Source of the DNA: CAZXYS01 sp964645005
GTDB taxonomy: Bacteria > Bacteroidota > Ignavibacteria > Kapaibacteriales > UBA2268
Length of the DNA stretch: 64,000 bases
Direction of reading: 5' to 3'
Assembly: GCA_964645005.1 (NCBI GenBank)
Contig: CAZXYS010000015.1
Span: forward strand, 26,198 to 90,197
A program made the translations under genes and the position numbers. The notes below the pieces were generated by a model. It was not told where the DNA came from. It searched no databases and saw nothing but the letters and a program-made list of their open reading frames with translations. Shown here piece by piece: positions 1-8,128 of this stretch (its first letter is position 1; each line of letters starts with the position of its first letter).

Positions 1-26
1 ATATGAAACGCTTTATTTTTATATGA
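1..26 (+). CDS. 3' end of an upstream reading frame (partial), translationally coupled to the lycopene cyclase gene
   Basis: Only the last codons are in the window (ending Met-Lys-Arg-Phe-Ile-Phe-Ile, then TGA at 24-26). The TGA overlaps the ATG at 23 of the next gene in an ATGA arrangement, which usually means translational coupling. Heterodimeric lycopene cyclases (CrtYc/CrtYd) are encoded by two adjacent coupled genes, so this may be the C-terminus of the first half. The visible residues are too few to prove it, and the frame could also be non-coding. Confidence 0.3.
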
Positions 27-403
27 AAAGGGATATTTTGGAGAAATATGCCTCGCCGATAACTGTCATTCTCATTATTGGGCTGCTGGTTGTTGCGGTT
101 TTAAGTATTTCAAAGTTGTACACTACGGTCACATTTATTTTACTTGCATTTCTGCTAATTTTTCATTTAATTGTTTTCAGGAGCAATTATCTTGGGCATT
201 TTTATTTTTCTTTTTTAATAATTTTAATCCCGTTTTTTGTAATTAACGGTGTGTTAACTTCATTACCGGTGGTAATTTATAATGATATGGAAAATCTGGG
301 TATCAGGCTGTTCAGTATTCCGGTGGAGGATGTTTTTTACGGGATGCTGCTGCTTCTGGGCAATGTTACTATTTACGAAAGTTTAATAAAATTGAGATCT
401 TAA
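23..403 (+). CDS. crtYd: Lycopene cyclase domain protein (CrtYd-like half of a heterodimeric cyclase)
   Basis: A 126-residue integral membrane protein with four hydrophobic segments at about 12-30, 35-53, 60-80 and 103-119. The last begins with Pro-Val-Glu-Asp (100-103) followed by Val-Phe-Tyr, matching the P-x-E-(E/D) signature of CrtYc/CrtYd lycopene cyclase domains. Two such domains together make one cyclase that closes a beta-ionone ring on lycopene. The length fits one half, and the overlapping frame at 1-26 could be the partner. The carotenoid genes downstream (crtD, crtI, crtE, crtB) support the role. A hypothetical four-helix membrane protein is the alternative if the motif is coincidental. 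Confidence 0.72.
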   Translation: MKRDILEKYASPITVILIIGLLVVAVLSISKLYTTVTFILLAFLLIFHLIVFRSNYLGHFYFSFLIILIPFFVINGVLTSLPVVIYNDMENLGIRLFSIPVEDVFYGMLLLLGNVTIYESLIKLRS

Positions 404-407
404 TATG

Positions 408-444
408 TTATACAAAACATATACAATGCTTTCCAAACCTATAC
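408..444 (+). promoter_or_regulatory. Tandem TATAC repeats upstream of the second carotenoid transcription unit
   Basis: TATAC occurs at 409-413, 420-424 and 440-444. The first two copies are 11 bp apart, one helical turn, and lie within TTATACAAAA and CATATACAAT. A degenerate TTCCAAA fills the next 11-bp step. The array lies in the 86-bp gap between the cyclase gene and the TPR gene. Direct 11-bp-spaced sites are a known operator form for MerR-type light regulators of carotenoid genes (CarH/LitR), so an operator is plausible, but AT-rich chance repeats cannot be excluded. Confidence 0.35.
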
Positions 445-489
445 GTTAACTCTTACTATTAAATAGTAATATATAAATACTAATAAATT

Positions 490-1056
490 ATGAAGAAGTC
501 CATACTAACCATAGGGTTACTAATACTCGTACAGACGCTTACTTTCGGGAAAAACAACAGTTCTGATGAAATGCTTGATAAAGCAAGGCAGATGTATTAC
601 AAAGCTACCGACAATGAGGAACATTTAGAGCCGGCTATAGAGCTATTCATTGAATTGGAAAAAGCAGATGAATCATACGAGGGCGTTGCAAAGACATATA
701 TCGGCTCGCTGACAGCGCTGAAAGGATACTATGCCTTCTGGCCCCAGGATAAATGGAAATTAGCCAATAAAGGCATTGACATTATGAAACGCGGAATTGA
801 GCAAAGCCCTGAGAATCTCGAGGCGCTGTTCATATACGGAACGACCTGCTATCATCTGCCGTTTTTCTTCGGGATGGCGGAAGAAGCCGAAGAAAAGCTG
901 AAAAGGATTATCACGCTCTCAAATGAGAATTCCATATCGCAGTATGATTCCGGGATAATCAAGAATGCACTGATATTTATCAGGGATAATATCGATCTGA
1001 CAAAATCCGAGACAAATAAAACCAAAGAACTGATCAAAATCATCACAAAAACCTGA
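490..1056 (+). CDS. Exported tetratricopeptide-like protein of unknown function in the carotenoid cluster
   Basis: 188 residues with a cleavable-looking signal peptide (residues 1-20, ending Leu-Thr-Phe-Gly) and no lipobox cysteine. The rest is helical and TPR-like: a repeat around 35-60 (Glu-Pro-Ala-Ile-Glu-Leu-Phe), then a segment with Trp-Pro-Gln-Asp-Lys around 80-90, and another repeat containing SPENLEALFIYGTTCYHLP. Its stop is 1 bp before the crtD start, so the two genes are probably co-translated. I do not recognise a specific family. Its position suggests a periplasmic accessory role in pigment assembly or placement, which is inference only. Confidence 0.7.
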   Translation: MKKSILTIGLLILVQTLTFGKNNSSDEMLDKARQMYYKATDNEEHLEPAIELFIELEKADESYEGVAKTYIGSLTALKGYYAFWPQDKWKLANKGIDIMKRGIEQSPENLEALFIYGTTCYHLPFFFGMAEEAEEKLKRIITLSNENSISQYDSGIIKNALIFIRDNIDLTKSETNKTKELIKIITKT

Positions 1057-1057
1057 T

Positions 1058-2533
1058 ATGAAAAAAGTTGCTGTCATAGGGAGCGGTTTAGGAGGATTAA
1101 GTTCGGCTGTACATCTGGCGAAACTTGGTTATTCAGTTGATATTTTTGAGAAGAATTCCCTCCCAGGCGGCAAAGTTGGCGAGATTAGCTTCGACGGCTA
1201 TAGATTCGACACAGGTCCTTCAATCCTGACAATGCCATTCATCCTTAAAGAGCTCTTCGAATTTGCCGGATTCAACATTGATGAACATCTTGAAATTGAA
1301 CCTGTAGAGCCCATTTGCAGGAATTTCTTCCCCAACGAGAAATTCGTAGATACCTCGCCCGATACAGAAGCTATGCAGCAGCAGATAACGCAGTTTTCCC
1401 CGACCGACGCCGAAAATTATCCCAAATACCTCGACTACAGCAAGAAAATTTATGACAATTCGGCACAGGTGTTTCTCTATGAGCCGTTCCACGAAGTCGG
1501 CAAGCTCTTTAAAGAGAAGAAAATGCCTTCGCCGCTCGATGTATTCAAGCTGGATGTATTCCGCACCGTACACGATGCGAACAGCTCATTTTTCAAAAAT
1601 GAGAATATAGTCAAGATCTTCGACAGATATGCCACTTACAATGGCTCGAGCCCTTACATGGCGCCGGCGACGCTGAATAATATTTCCCATGTGGAGTTGA
1701 ATCTGGGCGCTTATTATGTGAAAGGCGGGATTTACAGGATAGTCGAGGCGCTTACCGCTATCCTCGAAAAAATGAATGTGAATATAAATTTCAATACGCC
1801 GGTAGATGAAATTCTTACAGAGAATAATTCGGTTAAAGGAATTTCTGTAAACGGCGAAAAGATAGATTACGACAATGTTGTTAGCAATGCGGATGTGGTT
1901 TATACTCACAATCACTTGCTGAATGGTCAGAGCAGGCGGAAATACAAGCTGAATAAGCTGGAACCTTCGCTGTCGGCTATGTTGTTTTTATGGGGCGTTG
2001 ATAAAACCTTTGATGGACTGAAGCATCACAATGTGATATTTCCTGAGAATTACAGGCAGGAATTCATTGATATTTTCGACAGGAAAAAAGCGCCGGAAGA
2101 CCCGGCAATTTATATTTCCATAACCTCGAAGTCCGATCCGAGCCATGCGCCGGAAGGCTGTGAGAACTGGTATGTGCTTGTAAACATGCCGTATTTGACT
2201 GGCAACAATGGCGCTAAATATGGTACGTCAATAAAGAAAATTTTATTTAAGAAACTGAAGCAATCAGGTTTTGACCTTGAAAACCACATTGCGGCAGAGA
2301 AAATTATCGAACCGGTAGATTTTGAGGGGCGTCACAATTCAAACCGGGGGAGTATTTACGGCATTTCATCAAACACGCGGATGACCGCTTTCAAGCGGCC
2401 TGCCAACAGAAGCAGGGATATTGAAGGTCTCTATTTTGCAAGTGGTTCTTCGCACCCGGGCGGCGGCATTCCGCTGGTACTGCTATCCGGCAGGCACTGC
2501 GCTAATTTGATAAGATATAGGGATAGAAGTTGA
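1058..2533 (+). CDS. crtD: CrtD-type carotenoid 3,4-desaturase (phytoene desaturase family)
   Basis: 491-residue FAD-dependent amine-oxidase/CrtI-fold enzyme. The dinucleotide site GSGLGG is at residues 8-13, followed by an acidic Glu at the end of beta2 (IFEKN). The stretch ATYNGSSPYMAPATL at about 191-205 and the C-terminal SSHPGGGIPLVLL at about 463 are typical of CrtD, the 1-hydroxycarotenoid 3,4-desaturases, rather than of CrtI. The expected reaction adds a double bond next to the psi-end hydroxyl introduced by the CruF-type hydratase encoded downstream. It has exactly the length of the crtI paralogue that follows. Subfamily rests on motif reading; another desaturation step is possible. 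Confidence 0.82.
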   Translation: MKKVAVIGSGLGGLSSAVHLAKLGYSVDIFEKNSLPGGKVGEISFDGYRFDTGPSILTMPFILKELFEFAGFNIDEHLEIEPVEPICRNFFPNEKFVDTSPDTEAMQQQITQFSPTDAENYPKYLDYSKKIYDNSAQVFLYEPFHEVGKLFKEKKMPSPLDVFKLDVFRTVHDANSSFFKNENIVKIFDRYATYNGSSPYMAPATLNNISHVELNLGAYYVKGGIYRIVEALTAILEKMNVNINFNTPVDEILTENNSVKGISVNGEKIDYDNVVSNADVVYTHNHLLNGQSRRKYKLNKLEPSLSAMLFLWGVDKTFDGLKHHNVIFPENYRQEFIDIFDRKKAPEDPAIYISITSKSDPSHAPEGCENWYVLVNMPYLTGNNGAKYGTSIKKILFKKLKQSGFDLENHIAAEKIIEPVDFEGRHNSNRGSIYGISSNTRMTAFKRPANRSRDIEGLYFASGSSHPGGGIPLVLLSGRHCANLIRYRDRS

Positions 2534-2861
2534 TGGATGAAGATTATAAGAGCAGGATCTTCAGTATTAGATTATCATGTCATTGCGAGAAGCGCAGCGA
2601 CGAAGCAATCTCTGGTTCTTGTCCTGCTTCCCGAATTCCGATTTGGGATGTTCAGCTTAACAAAAGTTGTACTTTGTCATAATCTCAAGCAATTTCTGAA
2701 AAGTACAACTTTGCATGAAAATATCATTAATAAATCTGAATTTAGTAATGAGGATAAAGATAAGATTGCTTCGCCCCGCTAAAGCGGGATTTTAAAGACT
2801 AAACTCCGCTCGCAATGACACTCAACTTTATCAAATAAATACATATACAAAAAATACATTT
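2534..2861. other. Intergenic region between crtD and crtI filled by a nested inverted-repeat element
   Basis: These 328 bp carry no convincing gene. An open frame at 2537-2782 only translates the repeat itself. Most of the length is the inverted-repeat element at 2579-2819. The last 40 bp before crtI are AT-rich with one TATAC at 2844-2848. Confidence 0.7.
2579..2819. repeat. 241-bp nested inverted-repeat element (HVIARSAATKQS family, MITE-like)
   Basis: The left end, starting GTCATTGCGAG (2579-2589) and containing CGAAGCAATCT (2601-2611), is mirrored on the right by AGATTGCTTCG (2763-2773) and CTCGCAATGAC (2809-2819). A second, perfect 13-bp inverted repeat is nested inside (AAAGTTGTACTTT at 2663-2675 and its complement at 2700-2712). 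This intergenic repeat type is widespread in bacterial genomes and its translations are often mis-annotated as proteins. Related copies lie at 17816-17881 and 36939-36965. Confidence 0.75.
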
Positions 2862-4337
2862 ATGAAAAAAGTAATTATAATAGGATCAGGATTTGGCGGG
2901 CTATCGCTGGCGGTGAGGCTGCAAGCGAAAGGCTTCAACGTTGAGATATTCGAGAAGAATTCTAAAGTTGGCGGTCATGCATCGCAGATGAAGAAGGACG
3001 GATTCGTCTTCGATATGGGACCTTCGCTGATTACCGCACCGGATATTATCGGGCGGATTTTCGAGTCCGCTGGGAAGAAAATTGAAGATTATCTGGACAT
3101 GATCCCGCTGGATCCGTTTTACAGGATATATTTCCACGACGGAACTCATATCGATTACAATGGCGGCAGCGAGCGGATGATCCGCCAGATGGAGCAGTTC
3201 AACCCGAAGGACGCTGCCAATTATCACAAATTCATCGACTATTCCAGAAAAATATACGATGCGGTGATCACGGAAGGACTCGGCTCAACGCCTTTTAATA
3301 AACTTTCGACTATGCTGAAATTCTTCCCGCGGGCGCTGAAATTGGGGGCGTTATCCCCCGCTTACACTCAGGCGTCGAAGTTTTTCAGCGATTTCAGGCA
3401 CAGATTCATGTTTTCCTTCCATCCGCTGTTTATCGGGGGGAATCCGTTCCGGGTGCCGTCAATCTATCTGATGATCTCATATCTTGAGAAAGCAGGCGGT
3501 GTGTGGTTTACGAAGGGCGGAATGTACAGCCTGATTCGCGCTTTTGAAAAGGTATTTCTCGAGAGCGGCGGCAAAATAAGAACTAATAGCGAGATAAGGG
3601 AAATCGCCATGAAGAACGGCAGGGCGGCTGGCGTCAAGACAGATGGGGGATATTTCCCCGCTGACATAGTCGTTTCAAATGCTGATCTGACGCATACTTA
3701 CGGTCACCTTATTAAAAAAGGTTCCGCGCCACGCTGGAATAAAAATCGTCTGCAAAAAGCGAAATACTCGATGAGTTCTTATATTCTCTATCTTGGCGTA
3801 AAGAAAAAATATCCTGAACTACTGCACCATACATTGATATTATCGCCTCGTTATAAGGAACTGATCGGCGATATTTTCGATAATCAGATACTGCCGGAAG
3901 ATTTTTCGATGTATCTTCATGCACCGACCCGCACTGATCCTTCGATGGCGCCGGAAGGCTGCGAGAGCCTTTACATCCTTGTTCCGGTGACAAATTTAAA
4001 GGGAAATGTTAACTGGCAGCAGATACAAAATGAATTTGGCGACAGAATAATTGACTATCTCGAGAATAAATTTGGTCTGGAAGGGCTGCGAGAGAATATT
4101 GTCGTCAGGGATCAATTCACGCCGGTGGATTTTCAAAAGCAGAGAAATTCGCATCTTGGCAGTCCGTGGGGATTCGAGCCGGTGCTGACACAATCTGCAT
4201 ACTTCCGCGCTCATAACAGAAGCGAAAATATAGACAATCTCTACCTTGTCGGGGCGGGTACGCATCCCGGCGCCGGTCTGCCGGGCGTCATGCTATCCGC
4301 CGAAGCGACAGAGAAGATGATCTTAAAACAAAAATAA
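2862..4337 (+). CDS. crtI: Phytoene desaturase CrtI
   Basis: 491 residues. GSGFGG at 8-13 is the FAD dinucleotide motif. SFHPLFIGGNPFR at about 184-196 and GTHPGAGLPGVML at about 465 are hallmark stretches of bacterial CrtI, which converts phytoene to lycopene or neurosporene in successive desaturations at the membrane. The ATG at 2862 follows an AT-rich leader. Downstream crtE, crtB and the sugar and acyl-transfer genes run on the same strand at short spacing, so one pathway operon is likely. The closest relative in the window is the crtD-like gene 328 bp upstream; the two differ clearly in the active-site-proximal motifs, which separates their roles. Confidence 0.88.
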   Translation: MKKVIIIGSGFGGLSLAVRLQAKGFNVEIFEKNSKVGGHASQMKKDGFVFDMGPSLITAPDIIGRIFESAGKKIEDYLDMIPLDPFYRIYFHDGTHIDYNGGSERMIRQMEQFNPKDAANYHKFIDYSRKIYDAVITEGLGSTPFNKLSTMLKFFPRALKLGALSPAYTQASKFFSDFRHRFMFSFHPLFIGGNPFRVPSIYLMISYLEKAGGVWFTKGGMYSLIRAFEKVFLESGGKIRTNSEIREIAMKNGRAAGVKTDGGYFPADIVVSNADLTHTYGHLIKKGSAPRWNKNRLQKAKYSMSSYILYLGVKKKYPELLHHTLILSPRYKELIGDIFDNQILPEDFSMYLHAPTRTDPSMAPEGCESLYILVPVTNLKGNVNWQQIQNEFGDRIIDYLENKFGLEGLRENIVVRDQFTPVDFQKQRNSHLGSPWGFEPVLTQSAYFRAHNRSENIDNLYLVGAGTHPGAGLPGVMLSAEATEKMILKQK

Positions 4338-4387
4338 ATAATTGAAATTATTATAGATAGGAATTATTGGGAAAGAAAGATAAAATT

Positions 4388-5362
4388 ATGAAAAAAATCA
4401 ATGAAATACTTAGTCCGGTCAGGCAGCGCCTTATTGAATTCAATGATTATTTTGACGATATGATCAGCTCGGATAAGGATGTTCCAAAGGAATTTGCGGA
4501 ATATATCATAGATAATAAGGGGAAGCAGGTGCGTCCGGCGCTGGTGTTGCTGGCTGCCGAGGTCTGCGGCGGCGTGACGGAAAGATCATACGCTGCGGCG
4601 GCAATTGTAGAACTTATGCATAATGCTGCTCTCATGCATGACGATGTTATCGACAATTCCGACTTTCGGCGTGGGAATCCCTCATTCAAGGCGCTATGGG
4701 GGAATAATTATTCCATCCTGTTCGGCGATTTTATTATATCCAAAATTTTCACTCATATCGCTGAAAGGCGTGAATATGAATTCTTTGAAATTGCCGCAAA
4801 CGTTTTCCGGAACATGTGTTTGAGCGAGATTAACCAGATGGACAGGATAAGGGATCTCGAGACCGATGAAGATATGTATTTCGATATTATCGGCGGTAAA
4901 ACGGCGGGTCTGATCTTTGCTGCCTGCGAGATGGGCGCGATCAGCGCTGCATACAGCAGAGGACAAAGGAATTTGATAAAGCAGTTCGGCAAATATCTCG
5001 GGCTGGCATTTCAGATAAAGGATGATGTTTTTGATTATGGATTTGACAGCAAGACAGGTAAGACCTCGCATAAGGACATCATGGAAAAGAAGCTGACGCT
5101 GCCGATGATCCATTCGCTCGAGCAATCCGACGCAGCAAGTTCCTTCAACATAAAGAATTATATTAAAAACGGCGACCTCAATAAAGAGAATATCGCCGAG
5201 ATAATAGATTTCGTGAACAGCCATGGCGGCATAAATTATTCGATTGATGTGGCTTCCGGCTATATTGACAGGGCGCTGCGGATTCTTGCCGAATTTCCCG
5301 AAAGTGAAGCGAGAAATTCTATGACCGCCCTCGCTAAATTCATTGTTGACAGAGATTATTGA
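4388..5362 (+). CDS. crtE: Polyprenyl (geranylgeranyl) diphosphate synthase
   Basis: Trans-isoprenyl diphosphate synthase of about 324 residues. The first Asp-rich motif is DDVID at 85-89, preceded by MH and followed by Arg-Arg; the second is DDVFD at about 212-216. Lys-Gly-Lys-Gln-Val-Arg-Pro at 44-50 is the conserved substrate-binding stretch. It condenses isopentenyl diphosphate into the C20 precursor used by CrtB. Length and sequence style also fit longer-chain synthases for quinone side chains, so chain length is inferred from the pathway context. I chose the ATG at 4388 over a TTG seven codons upstream because GGGAAAGAAAG lies at Shine-Dalgarno distance from the ATG. Confidence 0.82.
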   Translation: MKKINEILSPVRQRLIEFNDYFDDMISSDKDVPKEFAEYIIDNKGKQVRPALVLLAAEVCGGVTERSYAAAAIVELMHNAALMHDDVIDNSDFRRGNPSFKALWGNNYSILFGDFIISKIFTHIAERREYEFFEIAANVFRNMCLSEINQMDRIRDLETDEDMYFDIIGGKTAGLIFAACEMGAISAAYSRGQRNLIKQFGKYLGLAFQIKDDVFDYGFDSKTGKTSHKDIMEKKLTLPMIHSLEQSDAASSFNIKNYIKNGDLNKENIAEIIDFVNSHGGINYSIDVASGYIDRALRILAEFPESEARNSMTALAKFIVDRDY

Positions 5363-5380
5363 CAAAGTCGGGATGATACC

Positions 5381-6277
5381 ATGAAAACACATGAAATGAA
5401 TGGCACTTACAAACCGCACCAGGCTTATGCGAAGGAAATCATGAAGTATCATGCTAAAAGCTTTTACTTCGCGGGTAAATTCCTGCCGGCAGAGCGCAGG
5501 GCAGCCACTTACGCGGTTTATTCCTTCTGCCGATATGCGGATAATATTGTGGATAATCCACGGCAGCGTTCTCATGAAGAAATTTTGCATGAGCTTAACG
5601 AACTCAGCCAAGAGCTCGAAAATGCCTGCAATTACGGCGAGTCGGAAAATCCGGCTGTTGGCGCTTATATTGCATCTGCGAAAGAATACGGCATTCCTGC
5701 AAAATATGCGCTGTATCTGCTCAAAGGCGTTGAAATGGATTTGACCATCAACCGCTACGATAATTTCGACGAGCTCTATCTTTTCTGCTATCGTGTGGCG
5801 GGGGTTGTAGGATTGATGATGACTTATGTCCTCGGATTTGAAGATGAGGAAGCTCTAAAATATGCGGAAAAGCTGGGCATAGCTATGCAGTTAACCAATA
5901 TCCTGCGTGACATCAAGGAAGATAAGGAAATGGGCAGGATTTATCTGCCGCAAAATGAGATGGCGGAATTTGGAATAAATGATGAAAATGTTATAAATGA
6001 GCAATTTACTGATAATTTTCGCAAATTTATGGAATTCCAGGTGGATAGGGCGCAGAAATATTATGAAGAAGCAAATGCCGGCATAAAAATGCTCAACAGG
6101 GGCTCGCAGTTCGCTATTTATGCGGCGAGCGAAATTTATTCCGGCATACTTGACAAAATCAGAAAAAATGATTATAATCCGTTTAATGAAAGAGTATTTG
6201 TCCCAAAATCCCGGAAAATTTCAATACTCTTATCGGAACTATTAAAACGACGCATTATTCCTTCAAAAGCAAACTAA
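5381..6277 (+). CDS. crtB: Phytoene synthase CrtB
   Basis: 298-residue squalene/phytoene synthase family enzyme that joins two geranylgeranyl diphosphates head to head to phytoene. The first Asp motif DNIVD is at residues 54-58 within CRYADNIVDNP, and the second is in MQLTNILRDIKED around 170-182, with the expected Arg-Ile-Tyr-Leu-Pro after it. It lies 18 bp after crtE and its TAA shares one base with the ATG of the acyltransferase gene (TAATG at 6275-6279), so translation is coupled. All key residues are present; confusion with squalene synthase is unlikely given crtI next door. Confidence 0.9.
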   Translation: MKTHEMNGTYKPHQAYAKEIMKYHAKSFYFAGKFLPAERRAATYAVYSFCRYADNIVDNPRQRSHEEILHELNELSQELENACNYGESENPAVGAYIASAKEYGIPAKYALYLLKGVEMDLTINRYDNFDELYLFCYRVAGVVGLMMTYVLGFEDEEALKYAEKLGIAMQLTNILRDIKEDKEMGRIYLPQNEMAEFGINDENVINEQFTDNFRKFMEFQVDRAQKYYEEANAGIKMLNRGSQFAIYAASEIYSGILDKIRKNDYNPFNERVFVPKSRKISILLSELLKRRIIPSKAN

Positions 6278-7011
6278 TGATAAAAACCACACATAAAAAA
6301 ACTTATCAATATTTTTTTGATATTTATTTAAGAAGGCTTTTCAAAAAGAACTTTTATTCCATGCACATGTTTGGTGAGCCGCCTAAAATCAGTGATCTAT
6401 ATCATTTGATAATCACGCCGAACCATTCGTCGTGGTGGGACGGCTTTTTCACTTATTATCTGAATAAAATCGCTTTCGGGCGAAAATTCTACCTCATGAT
6501 GCTGGAATCGCAGCTTACAAAGTTCAATTTCTTCTCGAAGATTGGCGCCTACTCTATCGATCCGGATTCACCGAAGAAGATAATGGAAAGCCTGAATTAC
6601 TCAGTCGATATATTAAATGAAAATCATAAGCCCATTACAGTGAACATATATCCACAGGGTGAACTGCTGCCGAACATCACACGTCCAATCATCTTTAAGA
6701 AAGGGCTGGACAAGATCATCCAAAATTATGGGAAAAAGCTGAATATAATGCCGCTCGCTATCCGTATTGAATTTTTGAATGAGCAGCGACCTCAGGCATT
6801 CTTTAAGTTTGGCAGGAATTTAACCATTGACTGTTATAATTTCCCCGGCGTGAAAACCTTCGCCGAAGAAACAGAACGGCTTCTGGACGAGATCAATGCC
6901 GAAATCATCGCTGGTAATCGAGGACAAATCATTTTTTCAGGGAAGGAATCAATCCACGACACTACCGACAAATTTTTCAGCCAATTCAAAAAAGATCAGC
7001 CAAATGATTGA
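6277..7011 (+). CDS. PlsC-like acyltransferase, probable carotenoid-glycoside acyltransferase (CruD-like)
   Basis: 244 residues of the glycerolphosphate acyltransferase superfamily. The catalytic NHSSWWD (HxxxxD type) is at about 49-55 and the phosphate- or sugar-binding block is represented by Tyr-Pro-Gln-Gly-Glu at about 124-128. In green sulfur bacteria a similar enzyme, CruD, acylates the sugar on carotenoid glycosides, and Staphylococcus uses an unrelated CrtO for the same task. The start overlaps the crtB stop and the end overlaps the glycosyltransferase start by 8 bp, which ties it to the pathway. A general phospholipid acyltransferase is the alternative. Confidence 0.68.
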   Translation: MIKTTHKKTYQYFFDIYLRRLFKKNFYSMHMFGEPPKISDLYHLIITPNHSSWWDGFFTYYLNKIAFGRKFYLMMLESQLTKFNFFSKIGAYSIDPDSPKKIMESLNYSVDILNENHKPITVNIYPQGELLPNITRPIIFKKGLDKIIQNYGKKLNIMPLAIRIEFLNEQRPQAFFKFGRNLTIDCYNFPGVKTFAEETERLLDEINAEIIAGNRGQIIFSGKESIHDTTDKFFSQFKKDQPND

Positions 7012-8128
7012 GCTTGTTATCACAGTGATTGTAATTGCGGCGCCGGCTGTCATCTTGCTGAATGTAATTATCAATGCAGTGTTCGGTCCATTTTTGAAAA
7101 AAGGACCGAAAAGCGCTGTTAACAGGAAAGTTTCCATTCTCGTACCCGCAAGAAATGAAGAGAAGAATATCGGCAGATGCCTGGACAGCCTGTTGAAGCA
7201 AAATTATCCCAATTTCGAAATAATTGCACTGGATGATTCTTCCACGGATAAAACACTGGAAGTACTTGAAATATATGCAAATAGCTATGATAATATTAAA
7301 GCTGTCAAAGGTGAACCTCTGCCTGAAGGCTGGATAGGCAAGAATTGGGCTTGCCGGCAGCTCGCATGGCATGCCACAGGCGAGATAATGATCTATACTG
7401 ACGCTGATGTCTGGCATGATAGCAGCGCCGTCTCAAAAACTATCGGCTTGATGGAAAAGCACGATCTTGACTTCATCAGCGCCTTTTCGCAGCAGAAGAC
7501 AGTAACATTCTTTGAGAAGCTGATCATTCCCGTCATCGACCTTATCATCTATTCATTTTTAATATTATGGTCAACGAAATTACTGAAAAGTAAGATGCTT
7601 GCTGCCGCCAACGGGCAGTGGCTGGCAATCAAAAAAAGCGTGTATGATGATATTGACGGGCATGAATCAGTGAAAGACAAAATTGTCGAAGATGTGGAAT
7701 TGAGCAAACTTATAAAAGCAAGAGGATATCGCATATTAACTACGGCAGGCACCGGTATTGTCTTTTGCAGGATGTATAGTTCGTTGACTGAGATATGGGA
7801 AGGTTTGACAAAGAATCTCTTCGGGATAAGCGCGAACAGCTTTTTTGTATTATTCATATTTTTATCAATAATAACAATTTCAGCGATAATACCATTCTTT
7901 CTGTTATTTACAAAAGTTTTTTTAATCGCAGCGCTAATTTCAATTGCACTGAATATTCTCTGGCGAAGCCTGCTGGCAGTGAGATTCGGGCATCCTTTTC
8001 TGATCGGAGTTTTGCTGCATCCGATTTCCGCATTATTTTTGATTGCAATAGGATTGAATTCCGCAATAAAGAGCAAATTTGGCAAAGTTTCATGGAAAGG
8101 AAGGGAATTCAGGCTTAATGCAAAATAA
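7004..8128 (+). CDS. Membrane-bound family 2 glycosyltransferase, probable carotenoid glycosyltransferase (CruC/CrtQ-like)
   Basis: 374 residues. An N-terminal membrane helix (about 3-23) is followed by a GT-A domain starting VSILVPARNEEKNIGRCLDSL, Asp-Asp-Ser-Ser-Thr, the GWIGKNWAC motif typical of CrtQ-like carotenoid glycosyltransferases, and the DxD-type Thr-Asp-Ala-Asp at about 131. A C-terminal pair or trio of membrane helices lies at about 275-345. It should move a hexose from a nucleotide sugar onto the tertiary hydroxyl made by the hydratase. I use the ATG at 7004, not an earlier in-frame ATG at 6896, because the earlier one lies deep inside the acyltransferase gene and adds a low-complexity tail. 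Confidence 0.76.
   Translation: MIELVITVIVIAAPAVILLNVIINAVFGPFLKKGPKSAVNRKVSILVPARNEEKNIGRCLDSLLKQNYPNFEIIALDDSSTDKTLEVLEIYANSYDNIKAVKGEPLPEGWIGKNWACRQLAWHATGEIMIYTDADVWHDSSAVSKTIGLMEKHDLDFISAFSQQKTVTFFEKLIIPVIDLIIYSFLILWSTKLLKSKMLAAANGQWLAIKKSVYDDIDGHESVKDKIVEDVELSKLIKARGYRILTTAGTGIVFCRMYSSLTEIWEGLTKNLFGISANSFFVLFIFLSIITISAIIPFFLLFTKVFLIAALISIALNILWRSLLAVRFGHPFLIGVLLHPISALFLIAIGLNSAIKSKFGKVSWKGREFRLNAK

Noticed and set aside
2537..2782. 81-residue open frame between crtD and crtI
   Set aside because: It translates the dispersed repeat (HVIARSAATKQS), has no ribosome site and no protein-like composition.
4694..5611. 305-residue antisense frame over crtE and crtB
   Set aside because: The plus-strand genes have complete catalytic motifs; the antisense product is unlike any protein I know.
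6896..7003. N-terminal extension of the glycosyltransferase from an ATG at 6896
   Set aside because: It lies inside the acyltransferase gene and encodes a low-complexity tail before the true first membrane helix at 7004.
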